Assembly (NCBI RefSeq): GCF_028207065.1
Contig: NZ_JAQLFP010000008.1
Location: forward strand, 1 to 64,000
Direction: 5' to 3'
Length of the DNA stretch: 64,000 nt
Source: Collinsella aerofaciens
GTDB taxonomy: Bacteria; Actinomycetota; Coriobacteriia; Coriobacteriales; Coriobacteriaceae
Below, piece after piece: positions 55,853 to 64,000 of the stretch. The translations under genes were made by a program, and so were the position numbers. Numbering within the stretch: position 1 is the first letter of the stretch; every line of letters starts with the position of its first letter. The notes beneath the pieces were generated by a model that was not told the origin of the DNA, made no database searches, and saw only the letters and a list, made by a program, of their open reading frames with translations.

Positions 55853-56740
55853 CTATGGACGGCTCGAAGAGACCGGCTCCCATGCAATAAACGCCCAACG
55901 GACCTTGCGGATATGGTCGAGCATATAGCGTCCCTGCGGCACTCCTTTGGACCCCGGCTCGCCAGCACGGGGATTCTCAATCATATGCTGAGCGACGTAG
56001 TCGCGCAGACGGTCGATCTTATCCTCGTTACCGTGCTCGAGCATGCGGGAGAAGTCCGCCACGCCCGCCTCAAGGCTATCGAAAGTATCGCGACGGGGCG
56101 ATTCGAAGTATGTAACCTGCGGCAGCGCCCCCATCTGAATGAGGATATTAAAGGCATACACAAAGCCATTACTGCAGGTAACCGAGGCACCGATGGCGTT
56201 CATCAGGTGCAGGTCATAGCGCGGGCTGGAGTTGGCGACCATCGTGACAGCACAACGCCGACGAGCCGTTCGATCAAGCTTGGCAAGCGCGCCTTTTAGG
56301 TTGGTCGTGGTGACAGAACGACTGGCAAAGGCAACATCTACCGCTTTCGCGACCGGTCCAACCAAATCCCAGTCATCATCCCAAGCAAGTTCAAGCGGTG
56401 TAATGCGATCCTCGAGTCCATAGTACTCAATGCCAGCATCAAGCGTGCCCAACATAGCAGGGGAAAAGTCAGCAGCAATCACAGGATGCCCAGCCTGAGC
56501 AAGCGGAATGGCAATCGACCCAGCCCCACACCCCATATCAAGCACCGACTCGCCAGGCTTTAACGCCAACAGCTTTATAAAATCCCGGGCATACGGAGCA
56601 GTCTCAAGCGGCCGAAAATGCCGAGCCCGCTTATCCCACTCAAAAGAATCATCAGCCCGCCGCCGACCAGCCTGCAGGCGCATCCATTCGCCATTCCAAT
56701 CAGCAGAAAGAAGCTCAGAGCGAATCAAATCATCAGCCAC
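55853..56740 (-). CDS. SAM-dependent methyltransferase
   Basis: 295 residues of the class I fold. VLDMGCGAGSIAIPLAQAGH is motif I (about 66-85) and ADFSPAMLGTLDAGIEYYG motif II; DVAFASRSVTTTNLKGALAK follows. The C-terminal 100 residues are less typical. Substrate unknown. A 112-bp gap without a clear terminator separates it from the YhbY-like gene. Confidence 0.82.
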   Translation of the reverse strand: MADDLIRSELLSADWNGEWMRLQAGRRRADDSFEWDKRARHFRPLETAPYARDFIKLLALKPGESVLDMGCGAGSIAIPLAQAGHPVIAADFSPAMLGTLDAGIEYYGLEDRITPLELAWDDDWDLVGPVAKAVDVAFASRSVTTTNLKGALAKLDRTARRRCAVTMVANSSPRYDLHLMNAIGASVTCSNGFVYAFNILIQMGALPQVTYFESPRRDTFDSLEAGVADFSRMLEHGNEDKIDRLRDYVAQHMIENPRAGEPGSKGVPQGRYMLDHIRKVRWAFIAWEPVSSSRP

Positions 56741-57058
56741 GGGCCATCCCCCTCACAACAAAAAAGCGACTCCTCCCAAAAGAAGAGCCGCAACCAGCAT
56801 ATATCAGAAAGAACCGATCCAACGCCAAACCGCCGTATCAACCATGTGGTGCAGGAGCGAAGCAACTGCAACATGGGACAGAACTCAGCCAAGGTTGAGA
56901 TGTGCGGGAACCCCGGGAAGGGCAAATATATAAGGTCGATCGCGAGTTCCGCACGAGCCGGAGAGCACTTAATGTGCTCTCCGTGCGAGTCAGGACTGTC
57001 CGAGCAGGCGACCTTATATATTTGTCCTTCCCGGGGTTCCTCGCCTCGTATCCCTGGG
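56741..57058. other. Gene-free region with a 134-bp palindrome
   Basis: 318 bp. The left part is AT-rich and probably holds the methyltransferase promoter; the right part is the palindrome 56907-57040. No protein-coding stretch is convincing. Confidence 0.6.
56907..57040. repeat. 134-bp palindromic element with 32-bp arms
   Basis: Arms 56907-56938 and 57009-57040 are inverted copies with one mismatch (31 of 32). Each arm runs from GGAACCCCGGGAAGG to ATATATAAGGTCG. The centre holds a second palindrome, GGAGAGCAC-TTAAT-GTGCTCTCC flanked by CGCAC/GTGCG. No target-site duplication is obvious. It could be a MITE-like insertion or a very stable RNA hairpin after the UPF0210 gene. Confidence 0.85.
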
Positions 57059-58423
57059 CTAGTTCTTGAGCGAGTTCAGCGGTGCCGGGAAGCGTCCACC
57101 ACGGTGGGCAAGCACGGTGCCGGCGTTGGGGTTCACCGGCATGATGGGCGCACGGCCGAACAGGCCGCCGTACTCGACGCAGTCGCCCACGCCCTTGCCG
57201 ATGGCGGGAATCACGCGGACGGCCGTGGTCTTGTTGTTGATGACGCCGATAGCCATCTCGTCGGCGATGATGCCGGCGATGGTCTCGACCGGGGTGTCGC
57301 CGGGGATGGCGATCATGTCCAGGCCAACGGAGCACACGCAGGTCATGGCCTCGAGCTTCTCGAGCGAAAGTGCACCGGCCTCGACGGCGGCGATCATGCC
57401 GGCGTCCTCGGATACGGGGATAAAGGCGCCGGAGAGACCGCCCACGCTGGAGCTGGCCATGACGCCGCCCTTCTTGACGGCATCGTTGAGCATGGCGAGC
57501 GCGCAGGTCGTGCCCGGGCCACCACAGGTGCCCACGCCGATGATCTCGAGGATGCGTGCGACGGAGTCGCCGATGGCAGGCGTGGGAGCCAGCGACAGGT
57601 CGACAATGCCCTTCTCGACACCCAGGCGATGGGCGGCCTCGCGGCTCATGAGCTCACCGGCACGGGTGATCTTAAAGGCGGTCTGCTTAATCTTCTCGGC
57701 GACTTCCATCATCGATGCGGAATCGGGCAGCGTCTCCAGGGCTGCGGCCATAACGCCGGGGCCCGAGACGCCTACGTTGATGACGGCGTCGGCCTCGCCA
57801 CCGCCGTGGACGGCGCCCGCCATAAACGGGGAGTCCTCGACCATGTTGGCAAAGCAGACAAACTTGGAAGCGCCGACGGAATCCTGGTCGGCCGTGAGTT
57901 TAGCGGCATCGATGATGGTCTGGGCGGCCATAAGCACGGCGTCCATGTTGATGCCGGCGCGCAGGCTAGCGACGTTGACACTGGAGCAGACTCGGCTCGT
58001 GGTAGCGAGCGCCTGGGGGATGGACTGGATGACGCGGCGATCGGCGTCGCCGATGCCCTTCTGGACGAGTGCGGAGAAGCCACCCAGGTAATCGATGCCG
58101 AGCGTCTCTGCCGCGCGGTCGAGGGCATGCGCGATGGGGGTGAGGTCCTCATCCTTGCAGCACGCGGCGATCTGCGCCACCGGGGTGACGGAGACGCGCT
58201 TGTTGACGATGGGGATACCGTACTCGCGCTCGAGGTTCTCGGCGGTCTCGACCAGATGCTCAGCCGTGTGCGTCACGTGGTCGTAGATCTTCGTGCACAT
58301 GCGGTCGAGGTTCTCGTCACCGCAACCCATGAGCGAAACACCCATGGTGATGGTCCTGATGTCGAGGTTCTGCTCCTCAACCATGCCGCGGGTTTCCGCG
58401 ATTTCTGCGGGCGTGATCGCCAT
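57059..58423 (-). CDS. UPF0210 (PFL) family protein
   Basis: 454 residues, full family length. [20 protein letters not shown] start, then [73 protein letters not shown] and [16 protein letters not shown] C-terminus. Some members are annotated as PFL-like radical-domain relatives, but no glycyl-radical motif is evident; biochemical role unknown. ATG at 58423 follows AGGAGCGCAAGG. The partner ACT-domain gene often found upstream is absent here. Confidence 0.88.
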   Translation of the reverse strand: MAITPAEIAETRGMVEEQNLDIRTITMGVSLMGCGDENLDRMCTKIYDHVTHTAEHLVETAENLEREYGIPIVNKRVSVTPVAQIAACCKDEDLTPIAHALDRAAETLGIDYLGGFSALVQKGIGDADRRVIQSIPQALATTSRVCSSVNVASLRAGINMDAVLMAAQTIIDAAKLTADQDSVGASKFVCFANMVEDSPFMAGAVHGGGEADAVINVGVSGPGVMAAALETLPDSASMMEVAEKIKQTAFKITRAGELMSREAAHRLGVEKGIVDLSLAPTPAIGDSVARILEIIGVGTCGGPGTTCALAMLNDAVKKGGVMASSSVGGLSGAFIPVSEDAGMIAAVEAGALSLEKLEAMTCVCSVGLDMIAIPGDTPVETIAGIIADEMAIGVINNKTTAVRVIPAIGKGVGDCVEYGGLFGRAPIMPVNPNAGTVLAHRGGRFPAPLNSLKN

Positions 58424-58468
58424 CCTTGCGCTCCTATCTGCCAAAACGAGCATAGTCTTTTCTATTCT

Positions 58469-58506
58469 AACGTGCCGCACGTGCCAAGTGGCGCGTGCGG
58501 CACGTT
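58469..58506. terminator. metH-side hairpin
   Basis: Thirteen-base arms AACGTGCCGCACG and CGTGCGGCACGTT around 12 nt, between the metH stop and the UPF0210 start. T tracts are modest on either strand; it probably ends the met operon. Confidence 0.65.
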
Positions 58507-58531
58507 TTGGTGCTTGGTTGTTTCCGTTGTG

Positions 58532-61090
58532 TTACTGCCCAAAGACCTCTTCGGCGATACGAGCGCTCTCGGCGGCGTCCTTGGCGTAGTAGTCCGCGCC
58601 GATCTGCTTGGCGTATTCGGGGGTGAGTACGGCGCCGCCTACGATGATCTTGACGCCCGGCACCTCGGCATGAAGCAGCTTGATGGTCTCTTCCATGGCC
58701 ACGACGGTGGTAGTCATAAGCGCCGAGAGGCCGACGAGCTTGATGTCACGCTCCCGTACGGTCTTGAGCACCTCTTGCGGATCGACGTCGCGGCCAAGGT
58801 CAAAGACGGTGTAGCCGTAGTTATCGAGCAGCATCTTGACGATGTTCTTACCGATGTCGTGGATATCGCCCTTGACGGTGGCCACGCAGATCTTGCCCTT
58901 GTCGGCAATCTCGTCGGCGGGCATCAGGCGCTTGATGGTGTCAAAACCCATGCGTGCCGCCTCTGCCGATGCCATAAGCTGCGGCAAGAAGAACTTTCCC
59001 TGGTCAAAGAGGACGCCGACCTCGTCGAGGGCGGGGATAAAGTGGTTATTGATGAGGTCCATGGCGTCGTGGTCGGCCAGCAGGCGCTCGGTCTCGGCCG
59101 CGATCTCGCCCTTGCGGCCCGAGACGACCATGCGACGGATGGGGTCGTCGTTGCCGTCGGTGCCGGAGGCGCCGGCAGCGGGCGCGGCGTCGCTCGAGGC
59201 GGCCTGGGCGGCTGCCGGGTTTGCGGCGATCTTATAGGGATCGGTCCAGCCGGCGTAGCGCTCGATGTATCCGGTCGAGCCCTCGTCCTCAACGCTCAGC
59301 ACGCGATAGCTGTAGACGGTGTCCATAAAGCGCTTGGAACCCGGGTTCATGATGGGGGCGTCCAGGCCCGCGCCGAAGGCGGCGGCCAAAAAGACCGAGC
59401 CCAGCAGCGGGCGGGCGGGCAAGCCAAAGCTGATATTCGACACGCCAAGCGCGCATTTGACGCCCAGATGCTCCTTGCACAGGGACATGGCGCGCAGGAT
59501 CTGTTCGGCTTGGCGTTGATTGGTCGAGGCGGTCATGACCAGGCAGTCGATGAGGATGCGGTCCGGGCCGATGCCGTAGCGGGCGGCCTCGGCCACGATG
59601 CGCTCAGCGATGGCGAAGCGAGCCTCGGCGGTATCGGGGATGCCGCCTTCGTCGAGCGTGAGGCCGACGACGTTGGTTCCATAGTGGGCGACCAGCGGAA
59701 AGATCTCATCCATGATCTGCTGCTTGCCGTTGACCGAGTTGATGATGGGCTTGCCGGCGTAGCGGCGTACGGCGGCCTCGACAGCGGCGGGATCGGTGGA
59801 GTCGATCTGCAGCGGCAGGAGCGTGGAGCCCTGGAGCTGCTCGGTGGCCTGCTGGATAATCTTGACCTCGTCGATCTCGGGCAGGCCCACGTTAACGTCC
59901 AGGATATCGGCGCCCTGTTCTTGCTGGCTGATGCCCTGACTTACGACGTAGTCCAGATCGCCGTCGCGCAGGGCCTGCTGCAGGCGCTTTTTGCCGGTGG
60001 GATTGATGCGCTCGCCGATGACGGCGATCTTGTGGCCGTCGCAGGGAAGGTCCACGACCGTCTGGGCGCTTGTGACCGACATGCTGGGCTTGCGGTGGCG
60101 CGGGCTGGGCGTGTGGTTGACGATGAGGGTGCGAAGTGCCGCCATGTGCGTCGGCGTGGTGCCGCAGCAGCCGCCCACGACGCTCACGCCGTCCTCAATC
60201 ATGCCGGCGACGGCCTCGGCGTATTCGGGTGCCTGGATATCAAAGACGGTATTGCCGTCATCGTCCACGCGGGGCAGTCCCGCATTGGCCTGCACCATAA
60301 CGGGCTTGTCCGTAACGGTGAGCATACGCGCGGCGAGTTCTCGGAGCTCGGCCGGGCCCTGGCTGCAGTTGATGCCCAGGACATCGGCGCCGATGGCATC
60401 GAGCGTGATGGCGGCAACCTCGGGACTCGTGCCCAGGAAGGTGCGACCGTCTTCCTCAAAGGTCATGGTGGCAAAGACGGGCAGGTCGGAGTTCTCGCGG
60501 CAGGCGAGGACGGCCGCCTTGATCTCGGCAAGGTCGGTCATGGTCTCTATAATAAAGAGGTCCACACCCGCGGCGACGCCGGCGCGCACTTCCTCGGCAA
60601 AGAGGTCATAGGCCTCGTCGAAGCTGAGGGTACCCAAGGGGCGAAGCAGCGCGCCGATGGGGCCGATATCGCCGGCGACGTAGTGGGCGCCGGCCGCGCG
60701 GGCGCAGGTGACTGCCGCGGCAAAGACGTCTGCCACGGTGGCGGCGCCGTCGAGCTTGTGGGCGTTGGCGCCAAAGGTGTTGGCGGTGATCACGTCACAG
60801 CCAGCCTCGACGTACTGACGCTGAATATCGGTGATGACCTGGGGCTCCTCAAAGTTGAGCAGTTCGGGCAGGGCGCCGGCCTTCATGCCGGCCGCCTGCA
60901 GCATGGTGCCCATGCCGCCGTCGAACAGCAGGTGTCCCGTGCCCTCGATGGCGGCGCGCAGGCGGTCATCCTTAATGCGAAGGTCGTCGATCGTGCGCGT
61001 CTTGTATGCATCGCCGCTGCGGCGGGCAGCATCAACGGGTGCCGCCAGCGCGGCACCGTCCAGATCATGAGTGATAAGCGGAGTAAACAT
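58532..61090 (-). CDS. metH: Cobalamin-dependent methionine synthase (without activation domain)
   Basis: 852 residues. Homocysteine domain (about 40-345) with zinc ligands GINCS and VVGGCCGTTP; methyl-tetrahydrofolate domain (about 370-620: IAVIGERINPTGKKRLQQAL, QIDSTDPAAVEAA, KPIINSVNG); cobalamin domain with KGDIHDIGKNI (His744 ligand) and [10 protein letters not shown]. The C-terminal reactivation domain of long MetH is missing and is provided by the adjacent gene. It transfers a methyl group from methyl-THF to homocysteine. ATG at 61090 follows GGAGCCCCCG. Confidence 0.95.
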   Translation of the reverse strand: MFTPLITHDLDGAALAAPVDAARRSGDAYKTRTIDDLRIKDDRLRAAIEGTGHLLFDGGMGTMLQAAGMKAGALPELLNFEEPQVITDIQRQYVEAGCDVITANTFGANAHKLDGAATVADVFAAAVTCARAAGAHYVAGDIGPIGALLRPLGTLSFDEAYDLFAEEVRAGVAAGVDLFIIETMTDLAEIKAAVLACRENSDLPVFATMTFEEDGRTFLGTSPEVAAITLDAIGADVLGINCSQGPAELRELAARMLTVTDKPVMVQANAGLPRVDDDGNTVFDIQAPEYAEAVAGMIEDGVSVVGGCCGTTPTHMAALRTLIVNHTPSPRHRKPSMSVTSAQTVVDLPCDGHKIAVIGERINPTGKKRLQQALRDGDLDYVVSQGISQQEQGADILDVNVGLPEIDEVKIIQQATEQLQGSTLLPLQIDSTDPAAVEAAVRRYAGKPIINSVNGKQQIMDEIFPLVAHYGTNVVGLTLDEGGIPDTAEARFAIAERIVAEAARYGIGPDRILIDCLVMTASTNQRQAEQILRAMSLCKEHLGVKCALGVSNISFGLPARPLLGSVFLAAAFGAGLDAPIMNPGSKRFMDTVYSYRVLSVEDEGSTGYIERYAGWTDPYKIAANPAAAQAASSDAAPAAGASGTDGNDDPIRRMVVSGRKGEIAAETERLLADHDAMDLINNHFIPALDEVGVLFDQGKFFLPQLMASAEAARMGFDTIKRLMPADEIADKGKICVATVKGDIHDIGKNIVKMLLDNYGYTVFDLGRDVDPQEVLKTVRERDIKLVGLSALMTTTVVAMEETIKLLHAEVPGVKIIVGGAVLTPEYAKQIGADYYAKDAAESARIAEEVFGQ

Positions 61091-61099
61091 CGGGGGCTC

Positions 61100-61888
61100 C
61101 TAATGGCTGGAATAGCAGGTGGTGTGGGCGGCGCGGAAGCGGCAGTGCTCGCGCATGCGGCAGATATTGCAGGTGGGGCGGCTCTGGGCGTCGTGGACTT
61201 CGCCGTCAAACAGGCCGATCACCGCGGTCACGCTCTTGGTGGGCATGAGCAGGCTGGTGGGGGTGACGGTAAGTCCAATGAGGCGCGTGGCGTTGAGTGC
61301 AGCCACGATCGAGCGCTGGGCCGAGAGCGGACAGTCGCCATAGCCGGGACTGAAGCGCCAGTTACCGGCGAGTCCGTGTGCAGCGGCCGCAGCCTTGACT
61401 TGCTGGTCCATCTGCTCGACGGCGGCCTCCACGTAGGCGGAGCATGCGGCGTCGAGCACGGCTCCCTCTAGGGGCTGCTGAGCTCCCGTGGTGCGCAGAC
61501 GGCGTTCGGCGTCCATGCCGAGGGTGCATGCCATGAGTGCGGCAAAGCGGGCGTCTTTGAGGTGGCGATAGATATCGCGACCGCGCAGTTCAACGTTGGT
61601 GCCGACTAAGCGAATGCAGGGCTCGCCCTGTTCATCGACGCCCGTGGCATCGATGGCAAATATGCGGCGCACGCCACGGGGCTCAATGTCCAGCTCCAGA
61701 CGCTCAACGACAAGCTCAATACGCTGCGCTAGCTCGGGCTCAATCTGCTGGCCGCCGTAGCCCAGATACCGCAGCATCTCGGCACGGTCGACACGAGGAT
61801 GGTGGGCAGCGTCGATACGGTAAAGCGCCGGCGACGCAAGGTCGGCCGGCACTTTAACAACGGTTGTATCGATGTGCGGTTTTTCCAT
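61100..61888 (-). CDS. B12-dependent methionine synthase activation-domain protein
   Basis: 262 residues, a stand-alone counterpart of the MetH AdoMet-binding reactivation domain (YLGYGGQQIEPELAQRIELV, ACTLGMDAERRL, RFSPGYGDCPLSAQRSIVAA). The C-terminal CNICRMREHCRF is a cysteine motif. It reductively re-methylates oxidised cobalamin on MetH. ATG at 61888 overlaps the metF stop as TAATG, and metH starts 9 bp after its end, so three genes are coupled. Confidence 0.9.
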   Translation of the reverse strand: MEKPHIDTTVVKVPADLASPALYRIDAAHHPRVDRAEMLRYLGYGGQQIEPELAQRIELVVERLELDIEPRGVRRIFAIDATGVDEQGEPCIRLVGTNVELRGRDIYRHLKDARFAALMACTLGMDAERRLRTTGAQQPLEGAVLDAACSAYVEAAVEQMDQQVKAAAAAHGLAGNWRFSPGYGDCPLSAQRSIVAALNATRLIGLTVTPTSLLMPTKSVTAVIGLFDGEVHDAQSRPTCNICRMREHCRFRAAHTTCYSSH

Positions 61889-62760
61889 TACCCCAGACGC
61901 TCCATAATGGTCGCGGCGATTGCAGGACGGTTCATAGTGTACAGGTGCAGACCGTCGGCGCCGTGCTCCTTGAGGTCGCAAAGCTGGCGGGCGGCATAAT
62001 CTACACCGGCTGCCTGCAGGCTCTCGGGGTCGTTCTCGTATTTGGCGAGGATCTTGATGACGGGGGAGGGCAGCGACGCGCCGCACATAAAGACCATGCG
62101 GCTGATCTGCGACTTGCCCATAAACGGCATGATGCCCGCGGTAATAGGCACGGTGATGCCGGCCTTGTCGGCAAGCTCGCGGAAGCGATAGAAGCACTCG
62201 TTATCAAAGAAGAGCTGCGTCACAAAGAAGCTCGCGCCGGCGTCTTGCTTTTGCTTGAGGTGCTCGACCGAGAGGTTGAGATCCTCGCAGGCAATGTGGC
62301 CCTCGGGGTAGGCTGCGGCGCCCACGCAAAAGCCGGCGTCGACGAGCTCGGGGATGAGGTCACGGGCGTAGGCGTAGTCGGAGGCGGGCTTGTCGTCCTC
62401 GGTCGCGCCAGCGGGCAGGTCGCCGCGCAGGGCCAGGATGTTTTCAACGCCGGCCGAGCGATACTCGTCAATCTTGGCGGCGATATCGGCATGTGTGCGG
62501 CCAACGCAGGTGAGGTGCGCTACCGAGGGCGTATCGAATTCGCTCGTAATCATATGTGCGATGGGGGCGGTGGTGGCACCGTTACCCGAGCCGCCAGCGG
62601 AACAAGTGACCGAGACAAAGCTCGGTGAAAGCTTGCACAGGTTGCCTGCCACCTCGCGAGCCGTATCGAGGGTAAGCTCACCCTTGGGCGGGAACATCTC
62701 AAACGAAACGGACGTGGTGCCCTGGGATGCTGCCTGCTTAAAAACCTCGTCGACGCGCAT
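61888..62760 (-). CDS. metF: 5,10-methylenetetrahydrofolate reductase
   Basis: 290 residues, standard length. SVSFEMFPPKGELTLDTARE, VSVTCSAGGSGNGATTAPIA, ENILALRGDLPAG, and FFVTQLFFDNECFYRFREL identify MetF, an FAD enzyme producing methyl-THF for MetH. ATG at 62760 follows AAAGGAGCACGAT. First gene of the metF-activator-metH operon. Confidence 0.95.
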   Translation of the reverse strand: MRVDEVFKQAASQGTTSVSFEMFPPKGELTLDTAREVAGNLCKLSPSFVSVTCSAGGSGNGATTAPIAHMITSEFDTPSVAHLTCVGRTHADIAAKIDEYRSAGVENILALRGDLPAGATEDDKPASDYAYARDLIPELVDAGFCVGAAAYPEGHIACEDLNLSVEHLKQKQDAGASFFVTQLFFDNECFYRFRELADKAGITVPITAGIMPFMGKSQISRMVFMCGASLPSPVIKILAKYENDPESLQAAGVDYAARQLCDLKEHGADGLHLYTMNRPAIAATIMERLG

Positions 62761-63184
62761 ATCGTGCTCCTTTAGATGCCTGGGTGCGATGTGTTGTAAG
62801 GATTCTACAGCACCGCTGTGCCACGGTGGAGTTTTACTCGCGATTTAGGGATACCAATCAAAGATGCCTTGCTATCGGCATTGCCTATAGCAGAGCGGTC
62901 AATGTAGGAAAGGGCTATATTGAATGGTATCTGATGCGAAATACCAGTTAAGAAAGCCCTGTCCCAAATTGACTGCCCTTAAATCATGGGGAGAGGTCTG
63001 CAATTTATACAGTTGATTGGCCATTAAGGGCGGCAGTGCCGCTGTGATGCGGTAACCTCATTGATTGGTTTCGCGACAGCAACATAACGGTAATGTCGCG
63101 GAAACACGGCGAGTCTAAGCTATGACTCGTTCGTTAGTAATCAACACCGCATCTCACGCGGTGCCGATACGAAGGGAGTTCCGT
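62761..63184. promoter_or_regulatory. Divergent metF / glutamine synthetase region
   Basis: 424 bp without a gene. On the glutamine-synthetase side three consecutive hairpins lie in the leader: TTTCGCGACA/TGTCGCGGAAA (63069-63104), GAGTC/GACTC (63111-63128) and CACCGC/GCGGTG (63145-63163). TTGACT at 62969 has no good -10 partner. No B12, SAM or glutamine riboswitch signature was recognised. Confidence 0.5.
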
Positions 63185-64000
63185 ATGGCCGATCTTACTG
63201 ACCGCTTCGGGACCATGGTGTTCTCTGAGGAAGTCATGAAGGACTACCTCCCCAAGGACATTTGGAAGCGCCTTGCTGCAACCCTCGAGGACGGTGAGCC
63301 GCTCGACCTGGATGTGGCCAACGCCGTTGCCCACGCCATGAAGGTCTGGGCCATCTCCAAGGGCGCCACGCACTACGCGCACTGGTTCCAGCCGCTTTCG
63401 GGCATTACTTCCGAGAAGCACGACAGCTTCCTCGAGCCCAACCACGACGGCACCGCCATTACCAAGTTTACGGGCAAGAACCTCATCCAGGGCGAGCCCG
63501 ATGCCTCCAGCTTCCCCAACGGCGGTCTGCGTGCCACCTTCGAGGCCCGTGGCTACACCGCCTGGGATCCCACCAGCCCTGCTTTTATCAAGGACGACGT
63601 CCTGTGCATCCCCACGGCTTTCTGCTCCTACACGGGCGAGGCCCTGGACAAGAAGACCCCGCTGCTGCGCTCCATGACCGCGCTCTCGCGTGAGTCCAAG
63701 CGTGTACTGGCACTCTTTGGCAAGACCCCCAAGAAGGTCGTTCCTTCCGTGGGTGACGAGCAGGAGTACTTCCTGATCAAGAAGGATGCCTACCGCAAGC
63801 GCAAGGACCTGGTCATCACCGGCCGCACGCTCTTTGGCGCCGCTCCCTGCAAGGGCCAGGAGCTCGAGGAGCACTACTTTGGCGCAATCCGCCCCACCGT
63901 CTCGTCCTATATGAAGGACCTGGACAACGAGCTGTGGGCGCTCGGCATCCCCGCCAAGACTAAGCACAACGAGGTTGCCCCCTGCCAGCATGAGCTCGCC
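63185..64000 (+). CDS. glnN: Glutamine synthetase type III, 5' part
   Basis: 272 codons, running off the window. Translation begins [20 protein letters not shown] and shows type III features: [70 protein letters not shown] and [19 protein letters not shown] near the edge. It makes glutamine from glutamate, ammonia and ATP; type III enzymes are about 700 residues. ATG at 63185 follows AAGGGAGTTCCGT and a structured leader. Confidence 0.95.
   Translation, partial: MADLTDRFGTMVFSEEVMKDYLPKDIWKRLAATLEDGEPLDLDVANAVAHAMKVWAISKGATHYAHWFQPLSGITSEKHDSFLEPNHDGTAITKFTGKNLIQGEPDASSFPNGGLRATFEARGYTAWDPTSPAFIKDDVLCIPTAFCSYTGEALDKKTPLLRSMTALSRESKRVLALFGKTPKKVVPSVGDEQEYFLIKKDAYRKRKDLVITGRTLFGAAPCKGQELEEHYFGAIRPTVSSYMKDLDNELWALGIPAKTKHNEVAPCQHELA

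Noticed and set aside
56618-61471. 1617-codon plus-strand open frame
   Set aside because: It is antisense to the methyltransferase, UPF0210 and metH genes, all with clear families; long antisense frames are expected at this GC content.
62761-62880. Cobalamin or SAM riboswitch upstream of metF
   Set aside because: No B12 box or SAM core was seen, and the leader is only about 100 bases of simple sequence.

Overview
This is a high-GC chromosomal segment from what is most likely a gut Coriobacteriia, probably Collinsella. That placement is inferred from GC content, ribosome-binding-site style and remembered protein resemblance; no 16S gene is present. It carries host genes at both ends and one apparently complete prophage of about 36.8 kb (9590-46390) inserted at the 3' end of the tmRNA gene ssrA.

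Left host arm (1-9588): a tandem pair of RNA-like hairpin units, an AraC-type regulator divergent from a two-subunit ABC exporter, a small protein followed by a P1B-type metal ATPase with an unusual SCA membrane motif, a RelB-like/PIN toxin-antitoxin pair with a GCTAGC-repeat operator, a hypothetical gene and ssrA.

Prophage: a siphovirus-type genome. Almost all lytic genes are on the minus strand and read right to left: Cro-like regulator, small early genes, recombination and replication (RusA-like, ParB-like, DUF1351-like, ERF, SSB, replication initiator, DnaC-like loader, HNH), a methyltransferase-like gene, terminase, portal, minor head protein with a JAMM-like domain, scaffold, capsid, connectors, tail, then holin and endolysin. 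The lysogeny module (repressor, unknown gene, large serine integrase) is on the plus strand at the right end. The tail region contains a complete diversity-generating retroelement (DGR): variable tail protein, Avd-like protein, template repeat and reverse transcriptase. Template and variable repeats differ only at template adenines.

The att core is CTCCACCAA (9581-9589 and 46382-46390). It lies inside the 3' end of the integrase gene, so integration replaces the last residues of the integrase with host-encoded ones. The virus-form stop codon and terminator sit at the opposite end of the prophage (9654-9688), while the original ssrA terminator now follows the integrase. The repressor has an S24/LexA-like fold but appears to have lost both catalytic residues.

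Right host arm (46443-64000): repeat-rich DNA (a duplicated 49-bp element and 62-bp tandem repeats), a patatin-like phospholipase, rplM-rpsI, glmM, a PTS EIIA gene, nagB behind a structured leader, a 999-residue STAND/BTAD regulator, a YhbY-like RNA-binding protein, a methyltransferase, a 134-bp near-perfect palindrome, a UPF0210 gene, the operon metF - B12-dependent methionine synthase activation protein - metH, and the start of a type III glutamine synthetase gene that runs off the window.
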